DNA of 64,000 nucleotides from Candidatus Competibacteraceae bacterium (GCA_016712625.1 JADJQQ010000001.1:558001-622000); one strand, 5' to 3'; numbered from the stretch's first letter, positions 16,285 to 26,212 are shown. A program made the numbers and translations. The notes: generated by a model from the letters alone, not told the origin.

Positions 16285-17457
16285 TCACGCCGGACGCCGC
16301 TTAATCAGCAACCGCCGTTCAATCTCGAAAATCTTGGCGCTGATTTTCTCCTTACTCAATTGCTGCTTGTCGTTTTCCTTGATAAACAAATCCGCACCGT
16401 AAGTTTCTAGCGCGGCGGCGGCGCTGATATTTTTCACACCGATAAACTGGAAGGTGACGATGCCGACCGCATCGTTATTCGGCACGGTCTCGGTCGCCAC
16501 CACCCGCGACAAGGCGGCCACCGTATCGCCGGAAACCGCCGGCTGGGTGTGATAACCCTCGGTGAAGCCCAATTCCCACAGCGCATTTTCGCTGACATCG
16601 CGACTGGCCAAGCCTTCCAACCAGGCAAACACCAAGCCGCCATAAACGATGGGTTCGCCGCTCATCTTGCCCGATAGGCCGGTGCTGTACACCCGATCAA
16701 AATGCAGCGGATGGGTGTTACCGACCAAATAGGTCCAATACATGTGCTCGTCGGTGATGGTGCGGCCGTTGGCGTGAACCACCAGATCACCCAGCGCGAA
16801 ATCCTCGAAATAGGTATTCGGGCCGGTTAGGCCACTGGGGTAGTTACCCGCGTTGAGCGGCAAATCCACTACCGGATGTTCGACCCATGGAAAATCGACC
16901 GGCGTGGTCGGCGCGGGGGTGGTCGGCAGGCGGTCGCCGCGATAGCCAACCATGATCTTGCGCTCGTATTGCAACACCACTTGATGGTGCTGGTTCACAC
17001 CCAGGGTGCGAATCAGCACGATGCCGGGCTTGTCCTCGCCGCGCGCCTTGCGATCAACCACCTTGGTGTAGCCACGCAAGGTGTCGCCAGGGTAAACGGG
17101 CCGCAGGAATTGCACGTTGTAATAGCCGAGATTCGCTATCGCTTTCTCGGAATCGTTATGCACGCCCAGCGACAGCACCACATTAAACACCATCTGCGGG
17201 CTGGCCGGCAGATCGGGGAAGCCGTGCGCCTTAGCATATTCAACGTTCAGATACAACGGGTTACATTGCATGAACACGCGGGCGAAATCGAGCATCGGGC
17301 CGCGCTCGAAAGTATAACCACGCGGGTGGACGAACACCTGTCCCGGTACGAATTCATCGAGATAGCGCCCGTACTGCGGCCGCCGCGCCCATTCCACGTT
17401 GACCGTGACCGACCCGGCCACTTCCGCCTGTTCGCTCAAACGCATCGAAAAACTCAT
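16285..17457 (-). CDS. mch: Mesaconyl-C1-CoA hydratase (beta-methylmalyl-CoA dehydratase)
   Basis: Mch adds water to mesaconyl-CoA to form beta-methylmalyl-CoA in the ethylmalonyl-CoA pathway. The 390-aa protein is a double hot-dog MaoC-type hydratase: an N-terminal half with GQVFVHPRGYTFERGPMLDFARVF and a C-terminal half with GRTITDEHMYWTYLVGNTHPLHFD, which carries the hydratase Asp/His-type region. It is somewhat longer than the roughly 340-aa characterised enzymes. It begins three bases after the mcd stop and is very likely cotranscribed with it. Confidence 0.88.
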   Translation of the reverse strand: MSFSMRLSEQAEVAGSVTVNVEWARRPQYGRYLDEFVPGQVFVHPRGYTFERGPMLDFARVFMQCNPLYLNVEYAKAHGFPDLPASPQMVFNVVLSLGVHNDSEKAIANLGYYNVQFLRPVYPGDTLRGYTKVVDRKARGEDKPGIVLIRTLGVNQHHQVVLQYERKIMVGYRGDRLPTTPAPTTPVDFPWVEHPVVDLPLNAGNYPSGLTGPNTYFEDFALGDLVVHANGRTITDEHMYWTYLVGNTHPLHFDRVYSTGLSGKMSGEPIVYGGLVFAWLEGLASRDVSENALWELGFTEGYHTQPAVSGDTVAALSRVVATETVPNNDAVGIVTFQFIGVKNISAAAALETYGADLFIKENDKQQLSKEKISAKIFEIERRLLIKRRPA

Positions 17458-17460
17458 CGC

Positions 17461-19180
17461 TCAACCTCCCACTTCGGCTTTGGATTTGGCATTATCCACC
17501 AGAGAACGGGCGATCACTTTCAGCGCCAGGGTTTCTTCCGCGCCTTCAAAAATCGACAGCACCCGCGCGTCAATGAAATAGCGGCTGACCGGGGTTTCCT
17601 CGGCGTAACCCATGCCGCCGTGAATCTGCAACGCCTCGCGGGTCACCCATTCGGCGGTTTTGCAGGTAAAGAATTTAACCATGCTGGCTTCCATGTCGCC
17701 CTTGCCCTCGTCCATCAACCGGCCGACTGAATAGGTGAACTGGCGGCCGATAGCGAGATAAGTCGCCATCCGCGCCAGCTTGATCTGAGTCAGTTGATAG
17801 TCGCCGATGGGATAGCCGAACACCATCCGTTCCTGCGCGTAGCTCAGCGCCTTTTCATACGCGGCCTGCATGATGCCGATGGCGCGGGCGGCGGTCTGAA
17901 TCCGGCCGCCGGAGAACCCAGCCATGGTGAAATAGAAGCCTTTGCCCTCGCCCTTCGGTCCGCCCAGCATGTCCTCGTCGGGCACAAAGATGTTGTCGAA
18001 GAACAAGTCGAAGGAATGCATCCCGCGATAGCCGATGGTGGAAATCGCCTTGCCGCTCAACTTGCCGCCACCTTCCTGGGTGAAGTCGATGGTGTGGCCG
18101 GGGTACTGGGCTTTTCCAGCAAAAACATCGACAAGCCGCGATGGCCGAGCGAAATATCGGGATTGGTGCGGGCCAGAATCAGCAGCACGCCGGCCTTGCC
18201 GCCGAAGGTGCACCAGGTCTTGGCCCCGTTGAGCAGCCAGCCGCCTTCGGTCTTGGTCGCTTTGAGGCGCATGTTGGCGACATCGGAGCCGTAGTTCGGC
18301 TCGGTGACGGCGACCGCGCACAGCAATTCACCCGACGCCAGCTGCGGCAACCATTTGTTCTTCTGCTCCTCGGTGCCGCCCTTGAGCAGCGCTTTGGACA
18401 GGATTTCCGGCCGGGTGATCAGGCTGCCCGCCGCGCCCAAGGAGCCGCGCGTCAGTTCCTCGGTGACCACAATCATGCCCAGATTGTCTTCCTGCTCGTC
18501 GCTCTGGATGCCGCCGAAGCGTTCTGGAATGGAAATGCCGAAGCAACCCATATCCTTGACTTGCTCCAGAATAGCGGCGGGAATGTCGAGATCGTGACGG
18601 TGAATCTCCTCGGCCAGCGGCATCACCACTTCCTCGGCGACGCGCCGGAACTGATCGCGCATCATCTCGTGATGGTCATCCAGCAGATACGCGCCGGTCA
18701 CGCCGTCCTGAGCGCGCATCAATTGCCCCAGTTCGGCCACCAACCCGCCGGCAACTGCGCCCGGCAGAACTGCCGCACTTTGGGGTCATCGACGGTTTTG
18801 CTCAACCAGGCGTCATCCAAGCCAAAATCATCGGGTCGAGCACTCAGGCGATTGCGCACCGCTTGTAGCGCTTCGGCGGCGAACAGCAGCGCAAAGCGCT
18901 CTTCCAGCGTTAGTTCCCCAGCCGAACCGCCACCCGCCGCCCGCGCCCGTTTGGCGTAATCCAACCCGAAACGCGCGCCAGTGACTTCGGCGCAGGATAA
19001 CGCCAAGTCGTAACTGACCAATTGATGGTGGTCGAGCAGCGCGGCGGAGATTTTGCCGTCGGCTTTCTGCGAGCGTTCCTTCAAGTCCGCCAAGGAGTAA
19101 TCAAGGGCCTTCTGGACGGTATCTAGCGCCAGGGCGGCCTGTTGTAGTTGTTCTGCCGGATTCTGGATCGGTGCGGCCAT
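17461..19180 (-). pseudogene. mcd: Methylsuccinyl-CoA dehydrogenase with two apparent frameshifts
   Basis: Mcd oxidises (2S)-methylsuccinyl-CoA to mesaconyl-CoA. Three successive frames together give a ~573-aa acyl-CoA dehydrogenase with the N-terminal extension typical of Mcd. Frame one runs from ATG 19180 (GAGGT upstream) to about 18740, frame two covers about 18740-18105 (VTEELTRGSLGAAGSLITRPE, AVTEPNYGSDVANMRLKATK), and frame three covers about 18105-17461 (FSGGRIQTAARAIGIMQAAYE, QIHGGMGYAEETPVSRYF, IFEGAEETLALKVIARSL). Each jump equals one missing base, the first in TTGCCGGCGGGTTGG, the second in AAGCCCAGTACCCC. All catalytic segments are conserved, so sequencing errors are at least as likely as true inactivation. 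Confidence 0.82.
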
Positions 19181-19451
19181 GGGTTTTACCTCATTAAGTG
19201 GTTTGTGGTTATTTGTGAAAACCCTAAATTTCTTAAAGCTATCGCCAAAGTTTAAGCGGAAATGACTTGGAGCACACGGGATTGTGGCTAGCGATAGCAA
19301 AACCTTCAGGGAAAATCGGCCGATAGCCAATGAATGGTAACAAGCTACCTCCTGGTGAGACGTAATTGGAGAATCGCTTGCCGATTTCTCCTTATAATGG
19401 CGCCCGTCAGCAGCGAGCGCTGGTAAAAACTAAAAAGCCCATCGCAAACCA

Positions 19452-20801
19452 TTGTCCATCATTGCCGGCGCGCCGAAAACCGTGCTCGCCGCCACAACGC
19501 AAGAGACTTACGTGGCCACATCTTCCGATCCATCGACTCAACTTAGCCATCACGCTGGGGTGCTGGCGCTCGAACTTGATTCAGAACGCGCCGATCCCGC
19601 CGGCGTGCCGCCCGCGCCGCTTGATGTGGCGGCCGCCACCGCGTTAGCGAACCATCTGGCCAAGGATCTGGAACGCATTCTTGGGCGCATCAACCATTTG
19701 GGTTTGATCCTGTCTGGCGCGCTCTACGATCAAACCGAAATTCTCAGGCCGGGCTTTCCGCTGACCAAGGCGCTGGCCGACCTGTATGAAGGCAGTTCCC
19801 GTTCGCCTGATTTCAAACCACAATTGATCGCCCTCGGTAGCGACCGGGGGTTCTTCCCGGTCGCGGCCATTAATCCGTTGCGCCGGCCCGGTTCTGGTCC
19901 CTTGCTATTATTGCCGTTTTGTTTTGTTGGCCAACAAGAGGCGGTAACTGACCTCGCGCGGTTTATGGAGGACATTTTGCTGCAAAGCGGCGAAGTCTCG
20001 CAAGCGACTCGTGAAGCAATACAACAAATGTTCGGATTGAAAGTGCTGAATTTATCTTTTGCGACGCTCAGCGATCTATGTGCCTTGTTACGAGTGCAAC
20101 TAGAAAGCAACGAATTATTACCCTTATGGAGTCTATTAGAGCACGTCTGGTTTGAGCGGCCCGGTATCCTCCCCATCACCCTGGATGCTGGCAATCGCTT
20201 TATGGCTCAGAAAGACGATGTGCATACGCTGTTCTATACCTTCGATGATTGGGCGCAGTTTGGCCCAGGGCGGCATTTGCCAGCGGCCGATTTGGGAAAT
20301 GCTTATCGGAATTGGATGCGGGCACAACGGCAATATACGCTGGCGCTGGCGCTGTATGGACTTCATGTACGCTGGGTATTGGCCAACCCACAATTGGAAG
20401 CGGCCTTGGCCCATAGCGAGGGCGAATCCACCGTCGCCGCCTTTCGAGAGATCCCCTGTCTGTCCGGCGATTTTCTGGTTGAATCGATCTTCCAAAACCA
20501 CAGCGAGCATCCGGAGCGGCAATTACTTATCACCAACCAGGCCGACAGCGAATTAGGCACGCTGGCCTATACGGTGACCAGCTTGGATGCGGCAGGACAG
20601 CTCTTGCGGTTGGAACACCACTATCCGCTGCAACCCCAGGGTTTGAAGGTGGTTATTGACCGCCTGATCCAGCGCTGCGAGGAACAGGGCGCGGAACGGC
20701 AGGTCTTGCATCCGGGCCAGCTAACGTATTCAGAAACCGGTCGGAGCTTACGCGCCGCTACTTCGGCTGATCTGCCTGTCTCGGCCACAAAAATCCATTA
20801 G
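19452..20801 (+). CDS. Uncharacterised 449-aa protein
   Basis: A long, well-coded frame that I do not recognise. No signal peptide, transmembrane helix or catalytic motif stands out. The first ~60 residues are low-complexity (Ala, Thr, Pro), followed by a mixed alpha/beta-looking region and a C-terminal part rich in Leu, Gln and Glu. The listed TTG start is weak; a GTG at 19512 with AAGAGA six bases upstream is a good alternative. It diverges from the mcd-mch genes across a ~270-bp gap, which must hold both promoters. Confidence 0.6.
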   Translation: MSIIAGAPKTVLAATTQETYVATSSDPSTQLSHHAGVLALELDSERADPAGVPPAPLDVAAATALANHLAKDLERILGRINHLGLILSGALYDQTEILRPGFPLTKALADLYEGSSRSPDFKPQLIALGSDRGFFPVAAINPLRRPGSGPLLLLPFCFVGQQEAVTDLARFMEDILLQSGEVSQATREAIQQMFGLKVLNLSFATLSDLCALLRVQLESNELLPLWSLLEHVWFERPGILPITLDAGNRFMAQKDDVHTLFYTFDDWAQFGPGRHLPAADLGNAYRNWMRAQRQYTLALALYGLHVRWVLANPQLEAALAHSEGESTVAAFREIPCLSGDFLVESIFQNHSEHPERQLLITNQADSELGTLAYTVTSLDAAGQLLRLEHHYPLQPQGLKVVIDRLIQRCEEQGAERQVLHPGQLTYSETGRSLRAATSADLPVSATKIH

Positions 20802-20909
20802 CGACGCTGTTGCCGACCGGCGGCAGTCCAGAACTCAGCGTTCCATCGGCTGTGAGCTCAAGAATTTCAGCGCGATGTCCCGGCTGATTCGGCAACTGAT
20901 CCGCTGGAG

Positions 20910-21386
20910 CTAATAGTAGTGCGCCACCCGCGCCGCACCGGTCTGATCGACCAACAGCTTGACCCGATCACCGGGATAGAAGGATTGATCGGCTGGCTGG
21001 GTTAAAGCCACCATTCGACCACCATCAAGTTCAACCGTGATCTCCAGCGTGGGGCTAGATTGAGGGGTCGCTTTGTGTTCGGGCGTCGAACCGAGCAACC
21101 CCCCCAGAATCCCACTGCCGAGAGCGTCCGCGAGTCGAGGCAAGCCCCTTCTTGTCGCCGCCTCCTCGCTGCGAGCGGCATCTGACGCCACGTTCGCGTC
21201 AGGCTGGCTCTCGTCGGTTACCACCTTACGAACGCGCTCGACATAGCCCAGCCGAACATCCTGACTCTGGGCGGTTTGATCGCGGTCAGACACACGCTTT
21301 GACGCGCTGGAGGCGCAGCCGTTCGAAATCATCAGTATTCCAAACACCGCCGTTATGACCGTCGTTGCTTTGATCGACTGCCACAT
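20910..21386 (-). CDS. SlyB/glycine-zipper type outer-membrane lipoprotein-like protein
   Basis: A ~158-aa secreted protein with an N-terminal hydrophobic segment ending in LMISNGCASS, a plausible if imperfect lipobox. The middle LGYVERVRKVV and GLPRLADALGSGILGGLLGS recalls the glycine-zipper region of the SlyB/Pcp lipoproteins, and the C-terminal part ITVELDGGRMVALTQPAD...YPGDRVKLLV is their usual beta domain. I prefer ATG 21386 (GGGGTGG upstream) to the ATG at 21404. Probably stabilises the outer membrane; the role is inferred from the family. Confidence 0.7.
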   Translation of the reverse strand: MWQSIKATTVITAVFGILMISNGCASSASKRVSDRDQTAQSQDVRLGYVERVRKVVTDESQPDANVASDAARSEEAATRRGLPRLADALGSGILGGLLGSTPEHKATPQSSPTLEITVELDGGRMVALTQPADQSFYPGDRVKLLVDQTGAARVAHYY

Positions 21387-21525
21387 GAGCCACCCCGCTG
21401 TCATAAAAATGATTAAGTGAAGGCCGTAAAAAAATGATAGTCAAGCCAATGTTTTAATAGTGCAGTCATTGTTATGAATTCCAACTGAATCATTACCCGC
21501 CAACAAGTAGTGGGATTTTGCGGCG

Positions 21526-21849
21526 CTAGGGCACGAGCAGATCGCCGCCTTCCATCTGTAGCAATTCCACCCGCCAGCCAAGCAATAGCACGCTGCCGAC
21601 GTAACGGCGCTGCCCGGTGTCGGTGAATTCGAACACATAGAGCCGCTCCAGCTTCAGCCGACCATCGCGATCACGACGCGGCCATAGCCGCTCTAACGCG
21701 ACGGTATCATCCAACAGTTGCATCCCGGTTTCCCGGCAGGCGCGGGAAGTGGCGGCTCGCGCCTGCTCGCGCGCGCCGAGGCTATCGCGCCAGAACCATA
21801 AACCGATGCCCGAGACGGTCAAAAACCCAATAAGAAAGGAAAAGCTCAT
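21526..21849 (-). CDS. DUF3301 family membrane-anchored protein
   Basis: 107 aa with one N-terminal transmembrane helix (about residues 3-20) and a conserved cytoplasmic-looking tail: LGAREQARAATSRACRETGMQLLDDTVAL and FEFTDTGQRRYVG, which I recognise as DUF3301. Function is unknown. It follows the GTPase gene by four bases and is likely in the same transcript. Confidence 0.78.
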   Translation of the reverse strand: MSFSFLIGFLTVSGIGLWFWRDSLGAREQARAATSRACRETGMQLLDDTVALERLWPRRDRDGRLKLERLYVFEFTDTGQRRYVGSVLLLGWRVELLQMEGGDLLVP

Positions 21850-21853
21850 CGGC

Positions 21854-23221
21854 TCACAATAACGGTTTCAAGCGGGCCAGAATATCTTCTCGAGCTTGGG
21901 CCAGCAGTGAATCCCGGTCGAGGCTGTTAAGAATATCCTGCACCACCTGTTTCGGCCCGCCCTCACCCCAGGATTTACCCTGCACGAAATACTGTTCGGC
22001 GGCCTTGCCCACCACGTAAGTGCCATACCAGGCCACCGCCCCCTGCGCCGCGGCGGTCACCACGGTCGATAACCCCAGGCTGATACCCTTCAACGCCGAA
22101 GCCGCCAAATGCATGGCCCACACCGTACCCATCAAAAAGACCAGCTGGGTAAAAATGGTCTTAAGCAGCGAACCGGCCTCGCGGCGCGTAATCGGCAGGC
22201 CATAGACCCGGCTCAGATGGACAATCATCGCCGCATCGGTGGCAATCGCCGCCAGCAGATCAGCCACCGGAATCGGGTTGAGCGCGACCGCGACCCCTTT
22301 ACCGAGGCAGTAATTGCGCACCACTTTTTCGGCTAGATCGCGGCGGATGTTAATAATTTCCTGGCTCAACCGGTCAGAAAAACGCCCGGCGAACAACCCG
22401 GCGTTAAGAGCGGCCATGGTCTTGCCCTCGGCCTTGAGAATATCCCAAATCCGCTCCCGCAAGGCGGCTACATCCGCCATTGGCCGACGGCGGCTTTCTG
22501 TCTCGTTGCCGTCGGCATCGACCAGGATGACGATGCGCTCGGCCGGTTGCGCGGCAGCGGTAACAAGATCGTGCGGATCGATCAAACCCTCGGTGCGCTG
22601 GCGCAGCGTCTCTAGTAACAGTTCGCGGTCGGCCGGCGTGTAGCGGTCGGTTTTATTTAGCACCAATACCAGGCGCTGCGCCGCGTTTTTGACCTGGCGC
22701 AAGGCCCGCAGCTCCGTGTCGGTAATGTCACCGTCCACCACGAACAGCACCAGATCGCAACGGCTGGCTACATCGTGCGCCAGCCGTTCCCGCTCCTCGC
22801 CGGCCACTTCATTAATGCCGGGGGTGTCGATCAAAAACACGCCACCCGCGTCGTACTCCTGCCAGCGGGCATGCATGGCATGGGTGGTTTAGCCATGCAA
22901 GGGGCTGGTGGAAAAGCGTGTCTCGCCCAATAAAGCGTTCAGCAAAGCCGATTTACCGACGCTGACCCGCCCAAACACGGCGATGTGAATGTGGCCGTGC
23001 TCGATTTTTTCCAACAGCAGTTGTAACTGCTGGTAATCCGCCGCCAGCGCCGACCGCACCGAGGGTGGCACCCGCTTGTCCTCCAGCAATTCCCGCAGGC
23101 TCTCCCGCGCCAGCGCCAGATGGGAATCACCGTTAAGGGGTGTTTCCGGCACCGCCTTCCTCCCGCTGTCGGTTCCAAACCAATTGGGCCAAGCGTTTCG
23201 CACGCGATTCCAAATCTTCAC
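21854..23221 (-). pseudogene. Dynamin-like GTPase with C-terminal DUF697 domain, interrupted by an in-frame stop
   Basis: Two pieces in one frame make a ~455-aa protein. The first 110 residues hold the P-loop GRVSVGKSALLNALLG and end at SPLHG-TAA (22889-22891). Reading resumes in the same frame with DTPGINE (G3), VLNKTD (G4) and a membrane-associated C-terminal DUF697-type domain (RNYCLGKGVAVALNPIPVADLLAAI). The stop falls in the switch I region, where relatives continue with a Thr-rich segment; a single base change of a sense codon explains it. The GTG start at 23221 overlaps the upstream GTPase by 89 bp. Real loss of function or an error cannot be separated. Confidence 0.78.
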
Positions 23222-24710
23222 TCAAATTATCCTCGAACATCCGCAGAGTGGGGCCATTGACCAAATCACCCCGAGTCTCCAAGGAACGGGCTACCGCCTT
23301 CCCCAAACTTTCGAATACCAAACCGTACACCACCGCGTGGATCATCCCGCCCACCACCGTGCCCATCCCTGGAAAGGCTTTGAAAATGTTGCCGACCAGC
23401 GCCAATAGCAGGTTGAGGTTGCGCCGCACCTGGCTACCGGCCAAATTCAGAAAGCGCTGCATATCGATCTCGCGCGCCGGCACTTCATAAAGGGCGCACA
23501 AGTCCTTGATCAAATTGATGCCCAGATAGCCCTGAATCAGAATATCGGTGCCTGGGCTAACCGCCGCCAGCGCGCCGAACACCGCTTTGCGCGAATAGCT
23601 CTGCACGATGCCGCCCGCTTTTTCCCGGCGATGGGTAGCGACGGCGGTATCCAGTTTTTGCTGGGCCAGCACGAATACCGCCGTATCTCGTAAGGAATCG
23701 AGCACTTGCGGATCGGTGTCGAGATAACGTTGCAGCGCTTGGCGCAGGTCCTCGACCTGGGGCTGACGCTCGCGCAGTGTGGTTTCCTCCCGGCCATCGT
23801 GGTAGATGCGGGTCACCTCCTCCACACCGCCTGATTGCACCGGCGCAACCTCGACCTGTTCCCCGACTCGCTCGGTCAGCCGCTGGCGAATTTGCGCCAG
23901 TTCCGCTTCGCTATAACGGTCGATTTTGTTGAGAGCCACAATCACCGGGCTGCCCAAATCCACCAACACTCGCAACGCCTCGTACTGGTCACGGGTCAAA
24001 TCGCCCTCGCAGACATAGACAATGACATGAGCGCGCAACGCTTCATCCCGCGCTTGTCGGTCGAGCGACCCGTCGGCTTCGTTTAGGCCCGGCAGATCCG
24101 CCAGAATCAAGCGGTCGCCGGCCGAACTGCTCCAGGTGTAATAAGTCACTTCACGGGTGGTGCCGCCGCGCACGTCAACGGCAATATCGGTGCCTGGCAG
24201 CAGCGCGCGGATCAAGGACGACTTACCGGTGCTGATCTCTCCAAACACCGCCACAATGATCTCGCCCGCCGCGCGCCGCCGCTGTAATTCCTCCAGTTCG
24301 TCGCGGATGGCGTCCACTGGGATACCTGCTGCTTCCCGGCGATCCAACTGTTCGCGCAGGCTGGCTTCGTCCGGTGGTTTGGCGGGCACAAGGGAACGAG
24401 AGCGGCCGGCGGGCCGACCCCAGTTCAACGCGCGCCAGACCCCGTATGCCCCGCCTGCGCTCAACACGCCAAGAATCAGCAGATAAATCACCCAAAACGT
24501 GGTCGGCGCTCGCTGCAAGCGCTCCCATACCGACAGTCCGAGATCAGTGATATACAGCACCAGCACCAGCAACACAGCCACGCCGATGCTGGCGCCCACG
24601 CCCAGCAGCAGCCGAAACGGCAACCAGCCGCGCGCCGCCGATGAAATTATTTCACCGCGCACCGACTTGGAAGAACTATCGCTAGAACGATCAGAAAAAA
24701 GCTTGTCCAT
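23133..24710 (-). CDS. Membrane-associated dynamin-like GTPase with DUF697-type tail
   Basis: A 525-aa GTPase. Two transmembrane helices lie near residues 30-60 and 70-92, then the G domain with GEISTGKSSLIRALL (G1), RGGTTREV (switch I threonines), DLPGLNE (G3) and ALNKID (G4). The C-terminal half resembles DUF697 (GGIVQSYSRKAVFGALAAVSPGTDILIQGYLG). It overlaps the second GTPase, an arrangement like paired bacterial dynamin-like proteins that act as heteropartners. The ATG at 24710 is chosen over a TTG one codon earlier. A thioesterase gene ends ten bases upstream. Cellular role unknown; membrane remodelling is only a family-based guess. Confidence 0.85.
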   Translation of the reverse strand: MDKLFSDRSSDSSSKSVRGEIISSAARGWLPFRLLLGVGASIGVAVLLVLVLYITDLGLSVWERLQRAPTTFWVIYLLILGVLSAGGAYGVWRALNWGRPAGRSRSLVPAKPPDEASLREQLDRREAAGIPVDAIRDELEELQRRRAAGEIIVAVFGEISTGKSSLIRALLPGTDIAVDVRGGTTREVTYYTWSSSAGDRLILADLPGLNEADGSLDRQARDEALRAHVIVYVCEGDLTRDQYEALRVLVDLGSPVIVALNKIDRYSEAELAQIRQRLTERVGEQVEVAPVQSGGVEEVTRIYHDGREETTLRERQPQVEDLRQALQRYLDTDPQVLDSLRDTAVFVLAQQKLDTAVATHRREKAGGIVQSYSRKAVFGALAAVSPGTDILIQGYLGINLIKDLCALYEVPAREIDMQRFLNLAGSQVRRNLNLLLALVGNIFKAFPGMGTVVGGMIHAVVYGLVFESLGKAVARSLETRGDLVNGPTLRMFEDNLSEDLESRAKRLAQLVWNRQREEGGAGNTP

Positions 24711-24720
24711 CAACCATCGC

Positions 24721-25161
24721 TTAGCCAGAAACTGGCTCAGCGGCGAACAGCCGCAAGAAAGAGGGCGGCACTTTTTGCACCGCCCGCGTTTTATAGTCGA
24801 AGAACACGATGCCGGTTTTAGCGCGGGCCACTTCCCGGCCGGTCGTTTTCTCGTTCATCCGGTAGACAAAATCACAGCCGTATTTGTTGAAATCGGTCAC
24901 CGCGACGCCGATGATCAGCACCTCGCCGGCAAAGGCCTCCGATTTATAGAGGATCACGTTATCGGCAATAATGACGCCCAAGCCCTCGACGTTAAGCTCC
25001 TGTAAACCGTGATGCGCCATAAAGCGGTAGCGCGCCTCGTGCATCAGGCTCACTACCATGTCATTGCCCATATGTCCGGCATAATTCACATCGGTGATTC
25101 TGACCTGTAATTCCGTGCTGAAGGAAAAAGTGGCCGGCAATTTCAATTCGACTCGCGCCAT
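24721..25161 (-). CDS. Hot-dog fold acyl-CoA thioesterase
   Basis: 146 aa of the 4-hydroxybenzoyl-CoA thioesterase/YbgC-like hot-dog family. Key region: VRITDVNYAGHMGNDMVVSLMHEARYRFM, where the D-x-N-x-x-G-H-M pattern carries the catalytic region; it ends with FFDYKTRAVQKVP. Hydrolyses acyl-CoA esters; substrate unknown. The ATG at 25161 has GAGGCGA upstream and is preferred over a start four codons earlier. First gene of the run thioesterase-GTPase-GTPase-DUF3301. Confidence 0.85.
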   Translation of the reverse strand: MARVELKLPATFSFSTELQVRITDVNYAGHMGNDMVVSLMHEARYRFMAHHGLQELNVEGLGVIIADNVILYKSEAFAGEVLIIGVAVTDFNKYGCDFVYRMNEKTTGREVARAKTGIVFFDYKTRAVQKVPPSFLRLFAAEPVSG

Positions 25162-25330
25162 GCGTCGCCTCAACTAACCATCGGAAATCGATTTAGATAA
25201 ATCAAGAGATTGACTTAACCGCCAAAAAGGGAGTAATCGCGGTCAGGCGAGGATTGTAAACGATATTATTGAAAACGGCCGTGTCCAATTCCTTGCCCAT
25301 CCTGAAAAAGCCGCTGGGAGAATCGTCTTT

Positions 25331-26212
25331 ATGCTGTTTCACTACGACATGCCGCTCTGGCGGCCACCCTCCGAAGCCGACAGTTTCATCTTGCAAGCGA
25401 CCTTGGGTTGCAGCTTCAACCGGTGCAGCTTCTGCTCAATGTACCGGGCCAAGGAATTCGCCGTCCGGCCGCTGGAGCAGGTTCGAGCCGAAATTCAAAC
25501 GATGGCGCGGGCATATCCCGGCGTCCGGCGGGTATTTCTGGCCGACGGCGACGCGCTGGTCGCGCCGACCGAGCATCTATTGGCGATCCTGGAAGCCTTG
25601 CGCGCCGCTTTTCCCCGGCTGGAGCGAGCATCCAGCTACGCCCTGCCCGCCAATCTGCTCAAAAAATCGGTGGACGAATTGCGGCAACTGCGGGGGGCCG
25701 GCTTGACGCTGCTGTACTACGGGATCGAAACCGGCTCGGCGGATTTGCTCAAGCGGATCACCAAGGGTGCGACCCCGGACGCGATGGCGGCTGGACTCGG
25801 CAAGGCCAAGCAAGCAGGCTTAAAAATCTCCGCCACGGTCATTCTCGGGCTCGGTGGCCAAGCCTATTGGCGGGAACACATCGACGGCACCGCCGAGCTG
25901 ATCAACCGGGTCGAACTCGATTACCTGTCCACCCTGCAACTGATGATCGATCCCTTGATCCACGAGGAATTTCATCGCAAGTTCCGTGAACCGTTCCAAC
26001 CGCAAGATGACCGAGCGTTGCTGGCCGAACAGTCTCGACTGCTCGAGCGGCTCGATCCACCCGCGCCGCTGGTATTCCGCTCCAACCACGCCTCCAACGC
26101 GCTGGCGCTGGCTGGGACACTGCCACAAGACCGTGCTGAACTGTTGGTCCGGTTAGAATTGGCCCGATCCGGCGGCGTGGACTTGCGTCCCGCGTGGCTA
26201 CGCGGTTATTAA
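25331..26212 (+). CDS. Radical SAM protein
   Basis: 293 aa with the radical SAM cluster motif CSFNRCSFC (CxxxCxxC, residues 31-39) near the N-terminus, followed by FLADGDALVAP and YYGIETGSADLLKRITKG, typical of the Elp3/oxygen-independent coproporphyrinogen-like branch. It should bind a 4Fe-4S cluster and cleave S-adenosylmethionine. The substrate is not evident. It starts with ATG and ends two bases from the convergent rsd gene. Confidence 0.88.
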   Translation: MLFHYDMPLWRPPSEADSFILQATLGCSFNRCSFCSMYRAKEFAVRPLEQVRAEIQTMARAYPGVRRVFLADGDALVAPTEHLLAILEALRAAFPRLERASSYALPANLLKKSVDELRQLRGAGLTLLYYGIETGSADLLKRITKGATPDAMAAGLGKAKQAGLKISATVILGLGGQAYWREHIDGTAELINRVELDYLSTLQLMIDPLIHEEFHRKFREPFQPQDDRALLAEQSRLLERLDPPAPLVFRSNHASNALALAGTLPQDRAELLVRLELARSGGVDLRPAWLRGY

